Shown: positions 15,058-23,790, counted from the first letter of the stretch. The stretch: 33,474 nt of DNA from Pseudoselenomonas ruminantium (GCA_015058575.1 SVBZ01000037.1:1-33474); one strand, 5' to 3'. The notes: generated from the letters alone by a model not told the origin. Program-made: numbers and translations.

Positions 15058-16389
15058 GATATTTTTGCGATAGAACCCATAAATGCCAGCCAATAGCACA
15101 GCGGTAATCGTCCAGCTGATGGGATAACAGACCATGATGTTGCGGAATGTCGGCTCGGCGGCAAAGACCGTATAGATCCAAACGATACGGACACCGCAGA
15201 CCGTCGCAAGCATCAAGAGAGCTGGCGGCAAAGAGTAGCCATAGCCGCGCATGGCGCCCGAAAAACCTTCGATGAACACGCAGACCGCATAAAACCCTAC
15301 GATATAGAATACGCGGATACGGCCAATCTCGATGATGGAAGCCTCCTCATTGAACAATGCCAACAGCGGATCAGCCAGCAGACAGGCTGCGCCCGATAAC
15401 AGCACGATCACAATCATACTGACCTTCATCCCGGCACGCGTGACCTGCCGGCAGCGCGGCAGATTGCCCGCACCGTAATTTTGGCTTACAAACGTCGTGA
15501 TCGACTGGCCAAATGCAATCAGGAATACATAGATATTGATTTCGATGATGAAGGCTGCTGCAGACGCCGCCATGACCTCAGCGCCCAGACTGTTGATGGC
15601 TGCCTGGATCACGAGATTCGACAGCGAGAACACCATGCCCTGGATGCCTGCCGGCAAGCCAATGCGCAGGATTTCCCGCGCATATGGCCCAATCATGCGG
15701 ATTGCTCCAGGCTCAATGCGGATGATGCCATGCTCATGACAAAGACTATGATAAAGCATCCAAGCACTCACATAATTCGCCAGTGACGTAGCCGCTGCCA
15801 CACCGGCAATGCCCCAATCCAATAGCAGTACCGCGGCGAGATTGCCCGCTATGTTGAGCAGACTCGCCACGGCCAATGCCTTAAGCGGCGTCTGCGTATC
15901 CCCACGGCTGCGGTAAATAGCTGATTCGAAATTATAAAGACCGATAGCCGGCATGCCCAAAAGATAGATGCGCAGATACAAAGCAGCCGGCTCCATGACC
16001 TCCTCAGGCACGGATAGCGCCCGCAGCATCGGCTCAGCCATAAGTTCCCCTGCCACAGCAACAGCAAACCCTAGAATCAATGCCAGCAAAAACGACGTAT
16101 GCACAGCGCGCGTCGTCTCCTTTAGATTATGGGCGCCGATAAACCGCGCAATCACGACATTTGCTCCCAGCGACACGCCCATGAACAGATTGACAAGCAA
16201 GCCGATAATCGGGGAATTATTGCCGACAGCAGCCAGCGCATTCGTACCGACATACTGCCCTAGCACCAGCACATCCGCCGTGTTGAACAGCTGCTGCAGA
16301 ATGCCCGTCAAAGCCAATGGCAGCGCAAACAAAAACATCGGCCCCGCAATCGGCCCATGCAGCATATCAATCGTATGATTCACTTTCAT
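15040..16389 (-). CDS. MATE-family multidrug/metabolite exporter
   Basis: 449 residues with 12 predicted membrane helices in two homologous halves. The N-terminus GPIAGPMFLFALPLALTGIL and the first-repeat segments QQLFNTADVLVLGQYVG and AVGNNSPI are typical of the MATE family (NorM/DinF), which exports cationic drugs or metabolites in exchange for Na+ or H+. The second half repeats the pattern from RIGLPAGIQGMVFSLSN onward, including FVSQNYGAGNL. A TTGACA promoter lies upstream and a terminator overlaps the stop codon, so this gene is transcribed on its own. The substrate cannot be read from the sequence. Confidence 0.92.
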   Translation of the reverse strand: MKVNHTIDMLHGPIAGPMFLFALPLALTGILQQLFNTADVLVLGQYVGTNALAAVGNNSPIIGLLVNLFMGVSLGANVVIARFIGAHNLKETTRAVHTSFLLALILGFAVAVAGELMAEPMLRALSVPEEVMEPAALYLRIYLLGMPAIGLYNFESAIYRSRGDTQTPLKALAVASLLNIAGNLAAVLLLDWGIAGVAAATSLANYVSAWMLYHSLCHEHGIIRIEPGAIRMIGPYAREILRIGLPAGIQGMVFSLSNLVIQAAINSLGAEVMAASAAAFIIEINIYVFLIAFGQSITTFVSQNYGAGNLPRCRQVTRAGMKVSMIVIVLLSGAACLLADPLLALFNEEASIIEIGRIRVFYIVGFYAVCVFIEGFSGAMRGYGYSLPPALLMLATVCGVRIVWIYTVFAAEPTFRNIMVCYPISWTITAVLLAGIYGFYRKNIKVIRV

Positions 16390-16442
16390 TTTGCAGATAC
16401 CTTCTTAATTATAGAATCCCAAATTCTTCCATCGTATCTGAC

Positions 16443-16473
16443 ATTATATACCCAACTGCCCGCCTTCTGTCAA
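16443..16473 (-). promoter_or_regulatory. Promoter of the MATE gene
   Basis: On the minus strand, a perfect -35 TTGACA (16468-16473) is followed by TATATA at 17 bp (16445-16450) or TATAAT at 19 bp (16443-16448). Confidence 0.7.
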
Positions 16474-16545
16474 CCGTTTATCGATAAGCCCGCAGTCAAG
16501 CAGCAATTGACAAGTCAAAAAATACTTATCAGGTTTTGACATTCT

Positions 16546-16553
16546 GCCGATAG
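16546..16553 (+). promoter_or_regulatory. Possible flagellar sigma (sigma-D/28) -10 box
   Basis: GCCGATAG matches the sigma-D -10 consensus at 7 of 8 positions, 40 bp before the 200-residue gene. The -35 region (TATC at 16527-16530) is weak. A TTGACA at 16536-16541 could instead be a sigma-A -35, but it has no good -10. Confidence 0.3.
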
Positions 16554-16592
16554 TATCTATGGATATGATTTTTTAGAAGTGGAGGTACTACC

Positions 16593-17195
16593 ATGGATAT
16601 TCAAATCCGCAATCTGTCTGAATCTGCTGTCTCTGCCCCAAGTCCCCAGCCGGCTGCCGAAGCCCATGAATCATTCCGGGATATTATGGGCGAATTTACC
16701 GCAGGGCAGCAGACCCCCTCGCCATCGCCTGCCACCCCGCATGCCGATTTATCCCTCATTCAGCCTGCGGCCAGCCAGGATACTGTGGATAGTATCAAGG
16801 CACAAACCCAGCACAATCTAAGCTGGCAGGCCTATTATACTTCCGGCGGTCATTTCAAACTTGGAGAGCGTTTCACTATGCCGCATGTGCTTCCAAGCTA
16901 CGAGGAAGCTGTCCGTGCCATAGGCCCCGGCGGGCCGTATTCCGTGGAAGCAGTCAGCAACTGTATCCTCAGCATGGCCGCTCATGTCGCACAAGGAAGC
17001 CCCGAAAAAATCGCAGAAATCCGTCAGGAAATCGAAAAAGCCGTAGCTCTCTTCCGCCGGGATTACCAAGCGGCCACAAAAGAAAAGGACCTGCCCAAAA
17101 TCTGCCTGTCTACCTACGACGCCATCATGACCGGCCTCGACAAGCTCCAGGCAGAATACACGCAAAACAACGAAGCAGCCGCACAGACTGCCTAA
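16593..17195 (+). CDS. Unknown protein, 200 residues, with disordered N-terminus
   Basis: I do not recognise this family. The first 75 residues are rich in Pro, Ala, Ser and Gln and look disordered (SPQPAAEAHESF, TPSPSPATPHAD). Residues 80-200 look folded and mainly helical, with FTMPHVLPSYEEAVRAIGPG and a basic-acidic helical stretch QEIEKAVALFRRDYQAATKE. There is no signal peptide or membrane segment. A GTGGAGG site lies 8 nt before the ATG, so the start is secure. It is the only plus-strand gene in the first 23 kb. The layout resembles the DUF6033-like protein at 24147, and both have sigma-D-like -10 boxes, so a motility-linked role is possible. Confidence 0.75.
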   Translation: MDIQIRNLSESAVSAPSPQPAAEAHESFRDIMGEFTAGQQTPSPSPATPHADLSLIQPAASQDTVDSIKAQTQHNLSWQAYYTSGGHFKLGERFTMPHVLPSYEEAVRAIGPGGPYSVEAVSNCILSMAAHVAQGSPEKIAEIRQEIEKAVALFRRDYQAATKEKDLPKICLSTYDAIMTGLDKLQAEYTQNNEAAAQTA

Positions 17196-17249
17196 AGTAA
17201 ACTGTCAGCAAATGATACAACTCTATAGCTGAATCGCAATACACGGGAA

Positions 17250-17290
17250 AGCCCCCATAATCAGACGTAAAATCTGACTTATGGGGGCTA
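17250..17290. terminator. Long hairpin between the unknown gene and the transposase relic
   Basis: AGCCCCCATAA with TCAGA pairs with TCTGA and TTATGGGGGCT (17250-17265 with 17273-17290), leaving a short loop. T-runs are weak on both sides. It could end the plus-strand gene or minus-strand transcripts coming from paaK. Confidence 0.5.
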
Positions 17291-17332
17291 TTGTATCTGC
17301 ATAGCACTTACCATCCATTTGGCATTATCAAT

Positions 17333-17627
17333 TGTAGTGGTCAATCATTTTTGTAACACTTGTGTCTTAATAATTGCTGATTCCTGTCCTGGCTTCGAAC
17401 GAAGTCTTGTAACCATTATATGAATGTGGCCGCACATGGTTATACCAGACATAAGCAAACTCTTCAACAGATGCATAAAGATCGTCCTCTGCCAGATAGT
17501 CATGCAGGTAAATAGTTTTCAAATGCTTGGTAATGGCTGTTCTGCCTACATCAAAAAGTTCTCCCATTGCCTTCTGCGTCAGCAAAAGTATAGTATATGT
17601 CAGAAAGAATGTCCACTTAACAGACAA
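17333..17627 (-). pseudogene. Chimeric relic: RhuM-type fragment joined to IS3 transposase C-terminus
   Basis: One open frame on the minus strand (17627-17367, 86 codons) combines two unrelated pieces. Residues 15-41 (LLLTQKAMGELFDVGRTAIT and following) match the N-terminal DNA-binding part of RhuM/virulence-associated proteins. Residues 42-86 (YASVEEFAYVWYNHVRPHSY, then NGYKTSFEAR) are the end of an IS3-family transposase. It begins after a TTG with no clear ribosome binding site. The element end TGTAGTGGTCAATCA at 17333-17347 looks like an IS3-type terminal repeat. I infer a deletion that fused two decayed genes, and no function is expected. Confidence 0.6.
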
Positions 17628-17644
17628 AACACTGCGAAAACGGC

Positions 17645-18880
17645 TCAGTCAAAACGCTCGTCAATCACACGCTTGGTTTTCTTTTCGCTGCGCGGCAGCA
17701 GGCCGAGTTCGACGACTTTGACGATTGGCGTGAAGCCGATGCGGCTCTTGACTTTCTGTGCAACCTTTTCGGCCATCTGCTGGAAGTTGACCGAGCCATT
17801 CGTCTCGATGTAGATGCGCATGGTATCCTTACCGTCGAGATGGGAGATACGGATCTGGTATTCGCTCGACAGCTCGGGGAAGGTATGCAGGATTTCCTCG
17901 ATCTGTTTCGGGAATACGTTGACGCCCTTGATCTTGACCATGTCATCGCTGCGGCCGACCAGCGTATCGATGCGCGGGAAGCGGCTGCCGCAGGGGCAGT
18001 CGCCCGGTACGATGCGCGAGATATCATGGGTGCGGAAACGGATCAGCGGTGCGCCTTCCTTGACGAGTGTCGTGATGACGATTTCGCCATACTCGCCATC
18101 GGGTACATTCTCACCCGTCTCGGGGTCGATGATTTCCAGGTAAATGTAATCATCCCAATAATGCATACCCGTGTTATGCGCGCAGCTGATGCCGATGCCC
18201 GGACCATAGATTTCCGTCAAGCCATAGATATCGTAAAGCTCGATGCCAAGCTCACCCGCAATGCGCTCGCGCATCTTGGCGCTCCAGCGCTCCGAGCCAA
18301 TGACACCTTTCTTCAAGTGAATCTTATCCTTGATGCCACGCTTTTCGATTTCTTCTGCCAGCAGCAAAGCATACGACGATGTGGCCGTAAGCACCGTGCT
18401 CTTCATATCCATCATGAACTGCAGCTGCTTGTCTGTATTGCCCGGCCCCATCGGCACGACCATCGCACCGAGTTTCTCGGCGCCGTTCTGGAAGCCGATG
18501 CCAGCGGTCCAGAGTCCATATCCAGGCGTAATCTGGATGCGGTCTTTATTCGTGATACCGGCAAATTCATAGCAACGCTTGAACATCTCCGCCCAATCGT
18601 CGACATCCTTGGCCGTATAGGGAATGATGACCGGCGTGCCCGTCGTGCCCGATGACGAATGGATGCGGACAATCTGCCGCTCTGGCACCGCCATTAGCCC
18701 GAGCGGATAAGCATCGCGCAGATCCTGTTTTTCCGAAAACGGCAGGTTCAGAAAATCTTCCTTCGTCCCGACTTTTTCAATGCCGGCCTCACGCAAACGC
18801 TGGCCATAGAAATTATTTGCCTCCAGCAGGCGCTCAACCTGCCGGTTCACCATATTGAGCTGCTGTTCATTGATCTGCAT
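17645..18880 (-). CDS. paaK: Phenylacetate-CoA ligase
   Basis: 411 residues of an ANL-superfamily enzyme that activates aryl-acetates with ATP and CoA to give aryl-acetyl-CoA. Visible are the phosphate loop SSSGTTGTP (75-83), YDIYGLTEIYGPG as the adenylate-binding motif, and LVGRSDDMVKIKGVNVFP at the hinge before the C-terminal domain. I chose the ATG at 18878-18880 because GGGAGG lies 7 nt upstream. A longer frame would run into iorB. The gene starts 22 nt after iorB, forming an iorA-iorB-paaK operon. In that context it may run in either direction, with the oxidoreductase producing aryl-acetyl-CoA from aryl-pyruvates. Confidence 0.92.
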   Translation of the reverse strand: MQINEQQLNMVNRQVERLLEANNFYGQRLREAGIEKVGTKEDFLNLPFSEKQDLRDAYPLGLMAVPERQIVRIHSSSGTTGTPVIIPYTAKDVDDWAEMFKRCYEFAGITNKDRIQITPGYGLWTAGIGFQNGAEKLGAMVVPMGPGNTDKQLQFMMDMKSTVLTATSSYALLLAEEIEKRGIKDKIHLKKGVIGSERWSAKMRERIAGELGIELYDIYGLTEIYGPGIGISCAHNTGMHYWDDYIYLEIIDPETGENVPDGEYGEIVITTLVKEGAPLIRFRTHDISRIVPGDCPCGSRFPRIDTLVGRSDDMVKIKGVNVFPKQIEEILHTFPELSSEYQIRISHLDGKDTMRIYIETNGSVNFQQMAEKVAQKVKSRIGFTPIVKVVELGLLPRSEKKTKRVIDERFD

Positions 18881-18902
18881 AGGTTTTCCTCCCTTGTCTG
18901 TA

Positions 18903-19475
18903 TCAGCGGGCAAAGGCCAGTGCCTTTTCATTGAGTTTATGGAATCTTTCCGGGACACGCTCGTGGATGGCCGCGAGGATATCCTGCTTGGAAAGCCCCA
19001 GTGCGCCACTGCGCACCGCCGCTCCGAGCAGGACGACATTGAGCACTTTCATCGAGCCGAGCTCGCGGGCCGCCGCGTCGCTGTCCACCACTGCCAAGTC
19101 AGCCACTTTTGCACGCAGGTAGGCCATGATGCCCGGGACATCATAAACCGAATCGCCGATCATGGCACTGACCGGCAGGATGGGGTGATTGCTGACGACC
19201 ACACTGCCACCGTCTTTCAGAAAAGGCAGCTGCCGCACAGCTTCAGCCGGCTCGAACGCAATGATGAGGTCGGCCCGTTTCTTGCCGATGAGCGGCGAGC
19301 CCTCGCTTTTCCCGAGCCGCAGATGGCTGAACACACTGCCGCCCCGCTGAGCCATGCCGATAGTTTCGGCCGTCTTGATGGGCATTCCCTTTTTCATGGC
19401 TGCGGCCGCAATCAGCTTGGACGCGAGAATCGTCCCCTGACCGCCAACACCGCAGAGAATGATGTCTTTACTCAT
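18903..19475 (-). CDS. iorB: Indolepyruvate:ferredoxin oxidoreductase, beta subunit
   Basis: 190 residues that form the gamma-type (CoA/interaction) domain of pyruvate:ferredoxin oxidoreductase relatives. The N-terminus DIILCGVGGQGTILASKLIA and the segment GMAQRGGSVFSHLRLG are diagnostic. The protein pairs with IorA to oxidise aryl-pyruvates and reduce ferredoxin. Its ATG overlaps the iorA stop codon (ATGA, 19472-19475), so the two are translationally coupled. The length is normal. Confidence 0.94.
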   Translation of the reverse strand: MSKDIILCGVGGQGTILASKLIAAAAMKKGMPIKTAETIGMAQRGGSVFSHLRLGKSEGSPLIGKKRADLIIAFEPAEAVRQLPFLKDGGSVVVSNHPILPVSAMIGDSVYDVPGIMAYLRAKVADLAVVDSDAAARELGSMKVLNVVLLGAAVRSGALGLSKQDILAAIHERVPERFHKLNEKALAFAR

Positions 19476-21289
19476 AGTTTCTCGCCTCCTGCTATCGCCC
19501 CGACCGGGCAGATGCTCTCACAGAGCGTACAGCCCGTGCAGAGCGTTTCATCGATAAAGGCCTTGCCTTCCTGCATGACAAGCGCCGGGCAGCCTAGCGA
19601 ACGGATGCATTTCTGGCAGCCGATGCACGTTTCGGCATTGACTTTCGCATGTGCCGCAGGTTTTGCCAGCATGACACATGGCGATTTGAAAATGATGGCT
19701 TTGACGCCTGGCTCTGCCGCCACATGCTTGACCGTTGCCACGGCTTCCGCATGGTCAAAGGGATTCACGGTCTCGACTACGGTAAGGCCGATAGCCCGCA
19801 GCACCTTTTCGATGCTCACGGCCGGCACGGCATCGCCGCGGATGGTCCTGCCCGTCCCCGGATGCGGCTGATGACCGGTCATCGCCGTCGTAGAGTTGTC
19901 GAGCACGACAAGCGTCATATCGGCCTGATTGTAGAATGCATTGACCGTTCCCGTGATGCCAGCCGCAAAGAAGGTCGAATCGCCGACAAAGGCAAAGCAT
20001 TTCGTCTGCGTATCCATATGATAAACGCCCTGGGCGATATTGATGCCGGCTCCCATGCATAAGCAGGTATCGCACATATCAAGCGGAGCCGCATTGCCGA
20101 GCGTATAGCAGCCAATGTCGCCGCAATAGATGGTCTTCTGGCCGCGCATGGCCTCCTTGACAGCCACGAAGGAGGCTCTGTGCGGACAGCCTGCACAAAG
20201 CACCGGTGGCCGCACCGGAAGCGCTGGTGCAGCAGCCTCTTCCGCCACAGGCTGCTCCCTATCCAGGAAAGCCTGGATTGCCCGGCCGACGGATTCGACC
20301 GTATTTTCGCCAGCCGTCTGCATATCACCAGTCAGCTTGCCGCGGATTACAACCGGCAGATGATGCTTGCCACAGACTGTAAGCAATGCCCGCTCGATGA
20401 CGGGATCGAGCTCCTCGATGCAAAGGACTTCATCAAGCCCCTGCAGGAACTTGACCGCCAGCTCCTCGGGAAACGGGAAGGGCGTTGCTACATGCAGCAC
20501 AGGTACGCGATTATCCGGCGCGAGATTATCATGCGTATACATGCTGCTGACACCATGCGTCGCGATACCCTTGCGCAGTTTCCCCATCCCCCCAGTGCCT
20601 GGCAGTATCTTATTGCGCGGATAAGCCGACAGCACCTGGCTAAGCTCTTCGTTGCGCGCTTCGATGGCCGCATGGCTGCGCAGCGAAAGTTTCGGGAAGA
20701 TTACCCACTTGGAGGCATCCTTGACAAAGCCCTCATACGCATGTTTTTCATATTCGGCCTCATCCTTGACTTCGATGGCCTCATAGGCATGATCGATACG
20801 TGTTGTCGGCCGCAAAAATACCGGCGTATGATATTTTTCCGAAAAAGCAAAGGCCTCCTGTACCATCACATAAGCTTCAGCGACCGTTGACGGGTCAAAT
20901 ACAGGCACCTTGGAAAACATGGCAAATGTCCGCGTATCCTGCTCTGTCTGGGAAGATATCGGCCCTGGGTCATCGGCAACCACAATGACCATGCCGCCCT
21001 TGACGCCAATATATGCAAGGCTCATCAGCGGGTCAGCCGCCACGTTGAGTCCCACCTGTTTCATCGTCACGAGCGTACGCGCGCCGCTGTAGGCTGCCCC
21101 CGCTGCCACCTCAAGGCCCGCCTTTTCGTTGATTGACCATTCCACATGAATATCCGCTGCTCCGCGCTTGGCAATGGTCTCAAGGATTTCCGTCGAGGGC
21201 GTCCCCGGATAGCCTGCAGCCAGATTTACACCAGCCGCCAGTGCACCGAGGGCAATCGCCTCGTTGCCCATCAGAAATTCACTATGCAT
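19472..21289 (-). CDS. iorA: Indolepyruvate:ferredoxin oxidoreductase, alpha subunit
   Basis: 605 residues. The N-terminal domain begins MGNEAIALGALAAGVNLAAG with YPGTPSTEI. The middle TPP-binding domain has LCAGCPHRASF, GDIGCYTLG and GDSTFFAAGI. The C-terminus is a ferredoxin-like module with two four-Cys sets (Cys555, 558, 561, 567 and Cys584, 587, 590, 594). The enzyme oxidatively decarboxylates indolepyruvate and other aryl-pyruvates derived from Trp, Phe and Tyr, making aryl-acetyl-CoA and reduced ferredoxin in anaerobes. The second Cys of the first cluster is spaced as in functional clusters, and no key residue is missing. It is the first gene of the operon, with a strong sigma-A promoter at 21352-21380. 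Confidence 0.95.
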   Translation of the reverse strand: MHSEFLMGNEAIALGALAAGVNLAAGYPGTPSTEILETIAKRGAADIHVEWSINEKAGLEVAAGAAYSGARTLVTMKQVGLNVAADPLMSLAYIGVKGGMVIVVADDPGPISSQTEQDTRTFAMFSKVPVFDPSTVAEAYVMVQEAFAFSEKYHTPVFLRPTTRIDHAYEAIEVKDEAEYEKHAYEGFVKDASKWVIFPKLSLRSHAAIEARNEELSQVLSAYPRNKILPGTGGMGKLRKGIATHGVSSMYTHDNLAPDNRVPVLHVATPFPFPEELAVKFLQGLDEVLCIEELDPVIERALLTVCGKHHLPVVIRGKLTGDMQTAGENTVESVGRAIQAFLDREQPVAEEAAAPALPVRPPVLCAGCPHRASFVAVKEAMRGQKTIYCGDIGCYTLGNAAPLDMCDTCLCMGAGINIAQGVYHMDTQTKCFAFVGDSTFFAAGITGTVNAFYNQADMTLVVLDNSTTAMTGHQPHPGTGRTIRGDAVPAVSIEKVLRAIGLTVVETVNPFDHAEAVATVKHVAAEPGVKAIIFKSPCVMLAKPAAHAKVNAETCIGCQKCIRSLGCPALVMQEGKAFIDETLCTGCTLCESICPVGAIAGGEKL

Positions 21290-21351
21290 GCTTGCTTCTC
21301 CCCTAAAATTTTTCTATTCTTCGCACCTTATCGTAAACATTGTCTTTTCCG

Positions 21352-21380
21352 ATTGTAACATTGTAAAGAACCTGTGTCAA
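21352..21380 (-). promoter_or_regulatory. Promoter of iorA-iorB-paaK
   Basis: On the minus strand, a perfect -35 TTGACA (21375-21380) and -10 TACAAT (21352-21357) are separated by 17 bp. A tandem TTACAATG/TTACAATC repeat spans the -10. Confidence 0.8.
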
Positions 21381-21413
21381 AATTTTCCTTGCCGTCTCTT
21401 GCTAGCACAAGAT

Positions 21414-23009
21414 TTATTCCACCGCTTCTGCTAGCAAACTTCCGCACAAGATAAACCTTGTACCTATCCCCTGCTCACTCTCACACGTAAGAGAGAATCC
21501 ATGGCGGCTGGCGATTTCCCGGGCAATCGCCAGCCCCATACCAGTTCCCTGGGCATTATTTTCGCGGCGTGCATGGAAACGATCGAAGATATATGGTAAA
21601 TCCGCCGCTGCAATCCCACAGCCATGATCTTCCACCGTCACCTGCCAGCTGTCCTGCTCACGCTGGCCACGAATTTCGACAGTCTGTCCCGCAGCCGAAA
21701 ACTTCACCGCATTGTCGAGCAGGATTACCACAAGCTGACGCAACCGCCCATAGTCCCCAGCCACAGGCAAGGATTCCGATAGTTTCACTGTCACTTCCAC
21801 TGCTTTTGCAGCAGCTACCGGCTGGATGCTGCCAGCTGCTTCCTGTATAGCTTCCCGGAAATCCAGCGGTGTCATCTCCATCGTAAAGCCTGGATTCTGC
21901 AAGCGGGAAAGTTCCAGCAAATCGCCCACCAGACGCTCCAAGACCGACAGATTCTCCATCATCTGGTGGAGATATTTGCCGCGTTCCGCTTCATGCGTTA
22001 CCAGCCCCGACACCAATAATTCCGCTGTACCGCGCAGCACCGTAAGCGGTGTACGCAGCTCATGGGAAATTGCCGAAAGGAAATCCTGCCGCTGCTGCGT
22101 CAACTGCTCACGCTCCTGCCGTGCCGCCTCCAGCCGCCCGCCGAGCCTATCGATGTCGCCAGCCAGCATACCGATTTCATCCTGCTGGCTGATTCCCGTG
22201 CGCTCACTATACCGTTCCTGGGCAAACGATCGTGCTACAGCCTGCATCCGGTATAGCGGGTTCATAAACCTGCGCGTCAACAGCAGAGCCAGAATACCTG
22301 ACAGCAGCAGGCCGAGCAACACCGAAATCAGCAGCAGCTGCAAGCCGTCACGCAAGGTCTGCTGCATTTCCTGCAGCGGCCGATGGATCAGCACTGCGCC
22401 GATTACCGCGCCATCCGCTCCAACCAGCGGCACTCCCACCGTCAGCGATGGCATATCGATGAGTGTACCGAAATCACGGCTGACTGCCGTCTGCCCTGCA
22501 AGCACTTGCTGCAAAATATCCGCTACAACGGATGGCAGTTCGCCATCCTCCCGATCCGTGTTTTCCCCATAAGCATAAATCGTACGGTTACGGGCCGACA
22601 CGATCCATACCTTGCCCTGCATCATCTGATCCAGCTGCCAAAGGAATTGCCCCGCCTGATTGACTGCTGCGGGTTCAGCCGTTCCCGCGCTGTACTGCTG
22701 CCGGCACCATCCATGCTGCCCGCTCCCCTGCTCCCTGCCATGACGCATCATATGATGCGGGCCGCGCTGTCCTGGCGATGCGGATGCACTTCCCGCCGAC
22801 TCCTCAGCCGCTGCCAGTAATTGCTGGCTGCCGGCCAGGGAGGGAATAGCCGCTGCCAGCGTCTCAGCGCGCTGCCGGAGCTCCTGCTCATACACCTGCT
22901 GACTGTAACGCGTAAACAGCCAGGAAAACACCGCCCCGCAAAGAAGCGCAAACAGCAGCAGGGTCAATGAGAAATACGCCAGCAGGCGTCTGGTCAAGCG
23001 ATGTTTCAT
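21414..23009 (-). CDS. Membrane sensor histidine kinase
   Basis: 531 residues. A membrane helix (about 10-32) and a second (about 224-245) enclose an extracytoplasmic domain of roughly 190 residues. A HAMP linker follows, then HisKA with phosphoacceptor His316 in LSAISHELRTPL, and a HATPase domain with LLDNAVKFS, EDHGCGIAAADLPYIFDRF and GTGMGLAIA. The sensor domain has a low-complexity stretch at residues 78-105 rich in His, Met, Gly, Arg and Gln, with one Cys (PHHMMRHGREQG, GQHGWCRQQ), which could bind metal. I chose the ATG at 23007-23009. It overlaps the response regulator stop codon (ATGA), so an upstream start inside that gene is unlikely. Confidence 0.93.
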   Translation of the reverse strand: MKHRLTRRLLAYFSLTLLLFALLCGAVFSWLFTRYSQQVYEQELRQRAETLAAAIPSLAGSQQLLAAAEESAGSASASPGQRGPHHMMRHGREQGSGQHGWCRQQYSAGTAEPAAVNQAGQFLWQLDQMMQGKVWIVSARNRTIYAYGENTDREDGELPSVVADILQQVLAGQTAVSRDFGTLIDMPSLTVGVPLVGADGAVIGAVLIHRPLQEMQQTLRDGLQLLLISVLLGLLLSGILALLLTRRFMNPLYRMQAVARSFAQERYSERTGISQQDEIGMLAGDIDRLGGRLEAARQEREQLTQQRQDFLSAISHELRTPLTVLRGTAELLVSGLVTHEAERGKYLHQMMENLSVLERLVGDLLELSRLQNPGFTMEMTPLDFREAIQEAAGSIQPVAAAKAVEVTVKLSESLPVAGDYGRLRQLVVILLDNAVKFSAAGQTVEIRGQREQDSWQVTVEDHGCGIAAADLPYIFDRFHARRENNAQGTGMGLAIAREIASRHGFSLTCESEQGIGTRFILCGSLLAEAVE

Positions 23010-23686
23010 GCCATGACCTCCCACCGATAGCCGCGCCCCCATACCGTGCCGATTGCACAGCCTGAGAGGCCCGCCTGTTCAAGCTTAGCCCGCAAGCGGC
23101 GTATATGCGTATCGACCGTACGCGTATCGCCCGTGTAGTCCATGCCCCAAATCTTATCGAGCAGCCTGTCGCGGGAAAACAATTGCCCGGGATTTGCCGT
23201 AAACAGCAACAAAAGATCGGCCTCCTTATGCGTGAGGCGCACAGTTTTCCCGGCCACCAGCACCCTGCCGGATTCTTCTTGAAACACCAGATTGCCGTAT
23301 TGACGCCCCTGCCCCGCATCGCCGCTGCGGGACAAGCGCCGCAGTATCGCCTTGACGCGTGCCATGACTTCCGGCGCCGAAAACGGTTTGACCACATAAT
23401 CATCAGCGCCGATCTCCAGCCCCATGATACGGTCATAGTCCTCACCTCGGGCCGTAATCATGATGATGGGAACATCCGAACATTCGCGGATCTTACGGCA
23501 GACGGCAAAGCCGTCAAGCTTTGGCATCATGACATCGAGCAGGATCAAATCGATATCCTCCGTGCAGAATCGCTGCCAGGCCTCTTCACCATCCGCAGCC
23601 ATCACGGTTTCATAGCCAGCTGCCCGGGCAAAGTTATCCAATATATCGCGAATCGCTTCGTTATCGTCTGCCAGCAATAGTTTCAT
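23006..23686 (-). CDS. OmpR/PhoB-family response regulator
   Basis: 226 residues. The receiver domain has acidic Asp7/Asp8, phosphoacceptor Asp51 in LILLDVMMP, Thr78 and Lys100 in VVKPFSAPE. The winged-helix DNA-binding domain ends RTVDTHIRRLRAKLEQA and VWGRGYRWE. The ATG at 23684-23686 is preceded by AGGAGG at 7 nt; a TTG six codons earlier would overlap that site. The partner kinase follows with a 4-nt overlap. The gene is divergent from the secreted peptide, and two 10-bp direct repeats in the spacer are a plausible binding site. Confidence 0.94.
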   Translation of the reverse strand: MKLLLADDNEAIRDILDNFARAAGYETVMAADGEEAWQRFCTEDIDLILLDVMMPKLDGFAVCRKIRECSDVPIIMITARGEDYDRIMGLEIGADDYVVKPFSAPEVMARVKAILRRLSRSGDAGQGRQYGNLVFQEESGRVLVAGKTVRLTHKEADLLLLFTANPGQLFSRDRLLDKIWGMDYTGDTRTVDTHIRRLRAKLEQAGLSGCAIGTVWGRGYRWEVMA

Positions 23687-23755
23687 TTCTCTCCCTCCTG
23701 ACAATCCTAGTCTAGCAGAAAAGCCCCGTCCTGTCGTGCGGCAAAAAATTTTTTC

Positions 23756-23790
23756 TTTGTAACAATTTTGTCACAACTGCCTGCTATACT
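23756..23790 (+). promoter_or_regulatory. Peptide promoter with OmpR-type tandem boxes
   Basis: TTTGTAACAA (23756-23765) and TTTGTCACAA (23767-23776) are direct repeats with an 11-bp period, as expected for a head-to-tail dimer of an OmpR-family regulator. A -10 TATACT follows at 23785-23790. There is no good -35 at 17 bp (ACAATT), which is typical of activator-dependent promoters. Confidence 0.65.

Noticed and set aside
18881..19039. A longer N-terminus for phenylacetate-CoA ligase
   Set aside because: The extra 53 codons lie inside iorB and lack a ribosome binding site; GGGAGG fits the ATG at 18878-18880.
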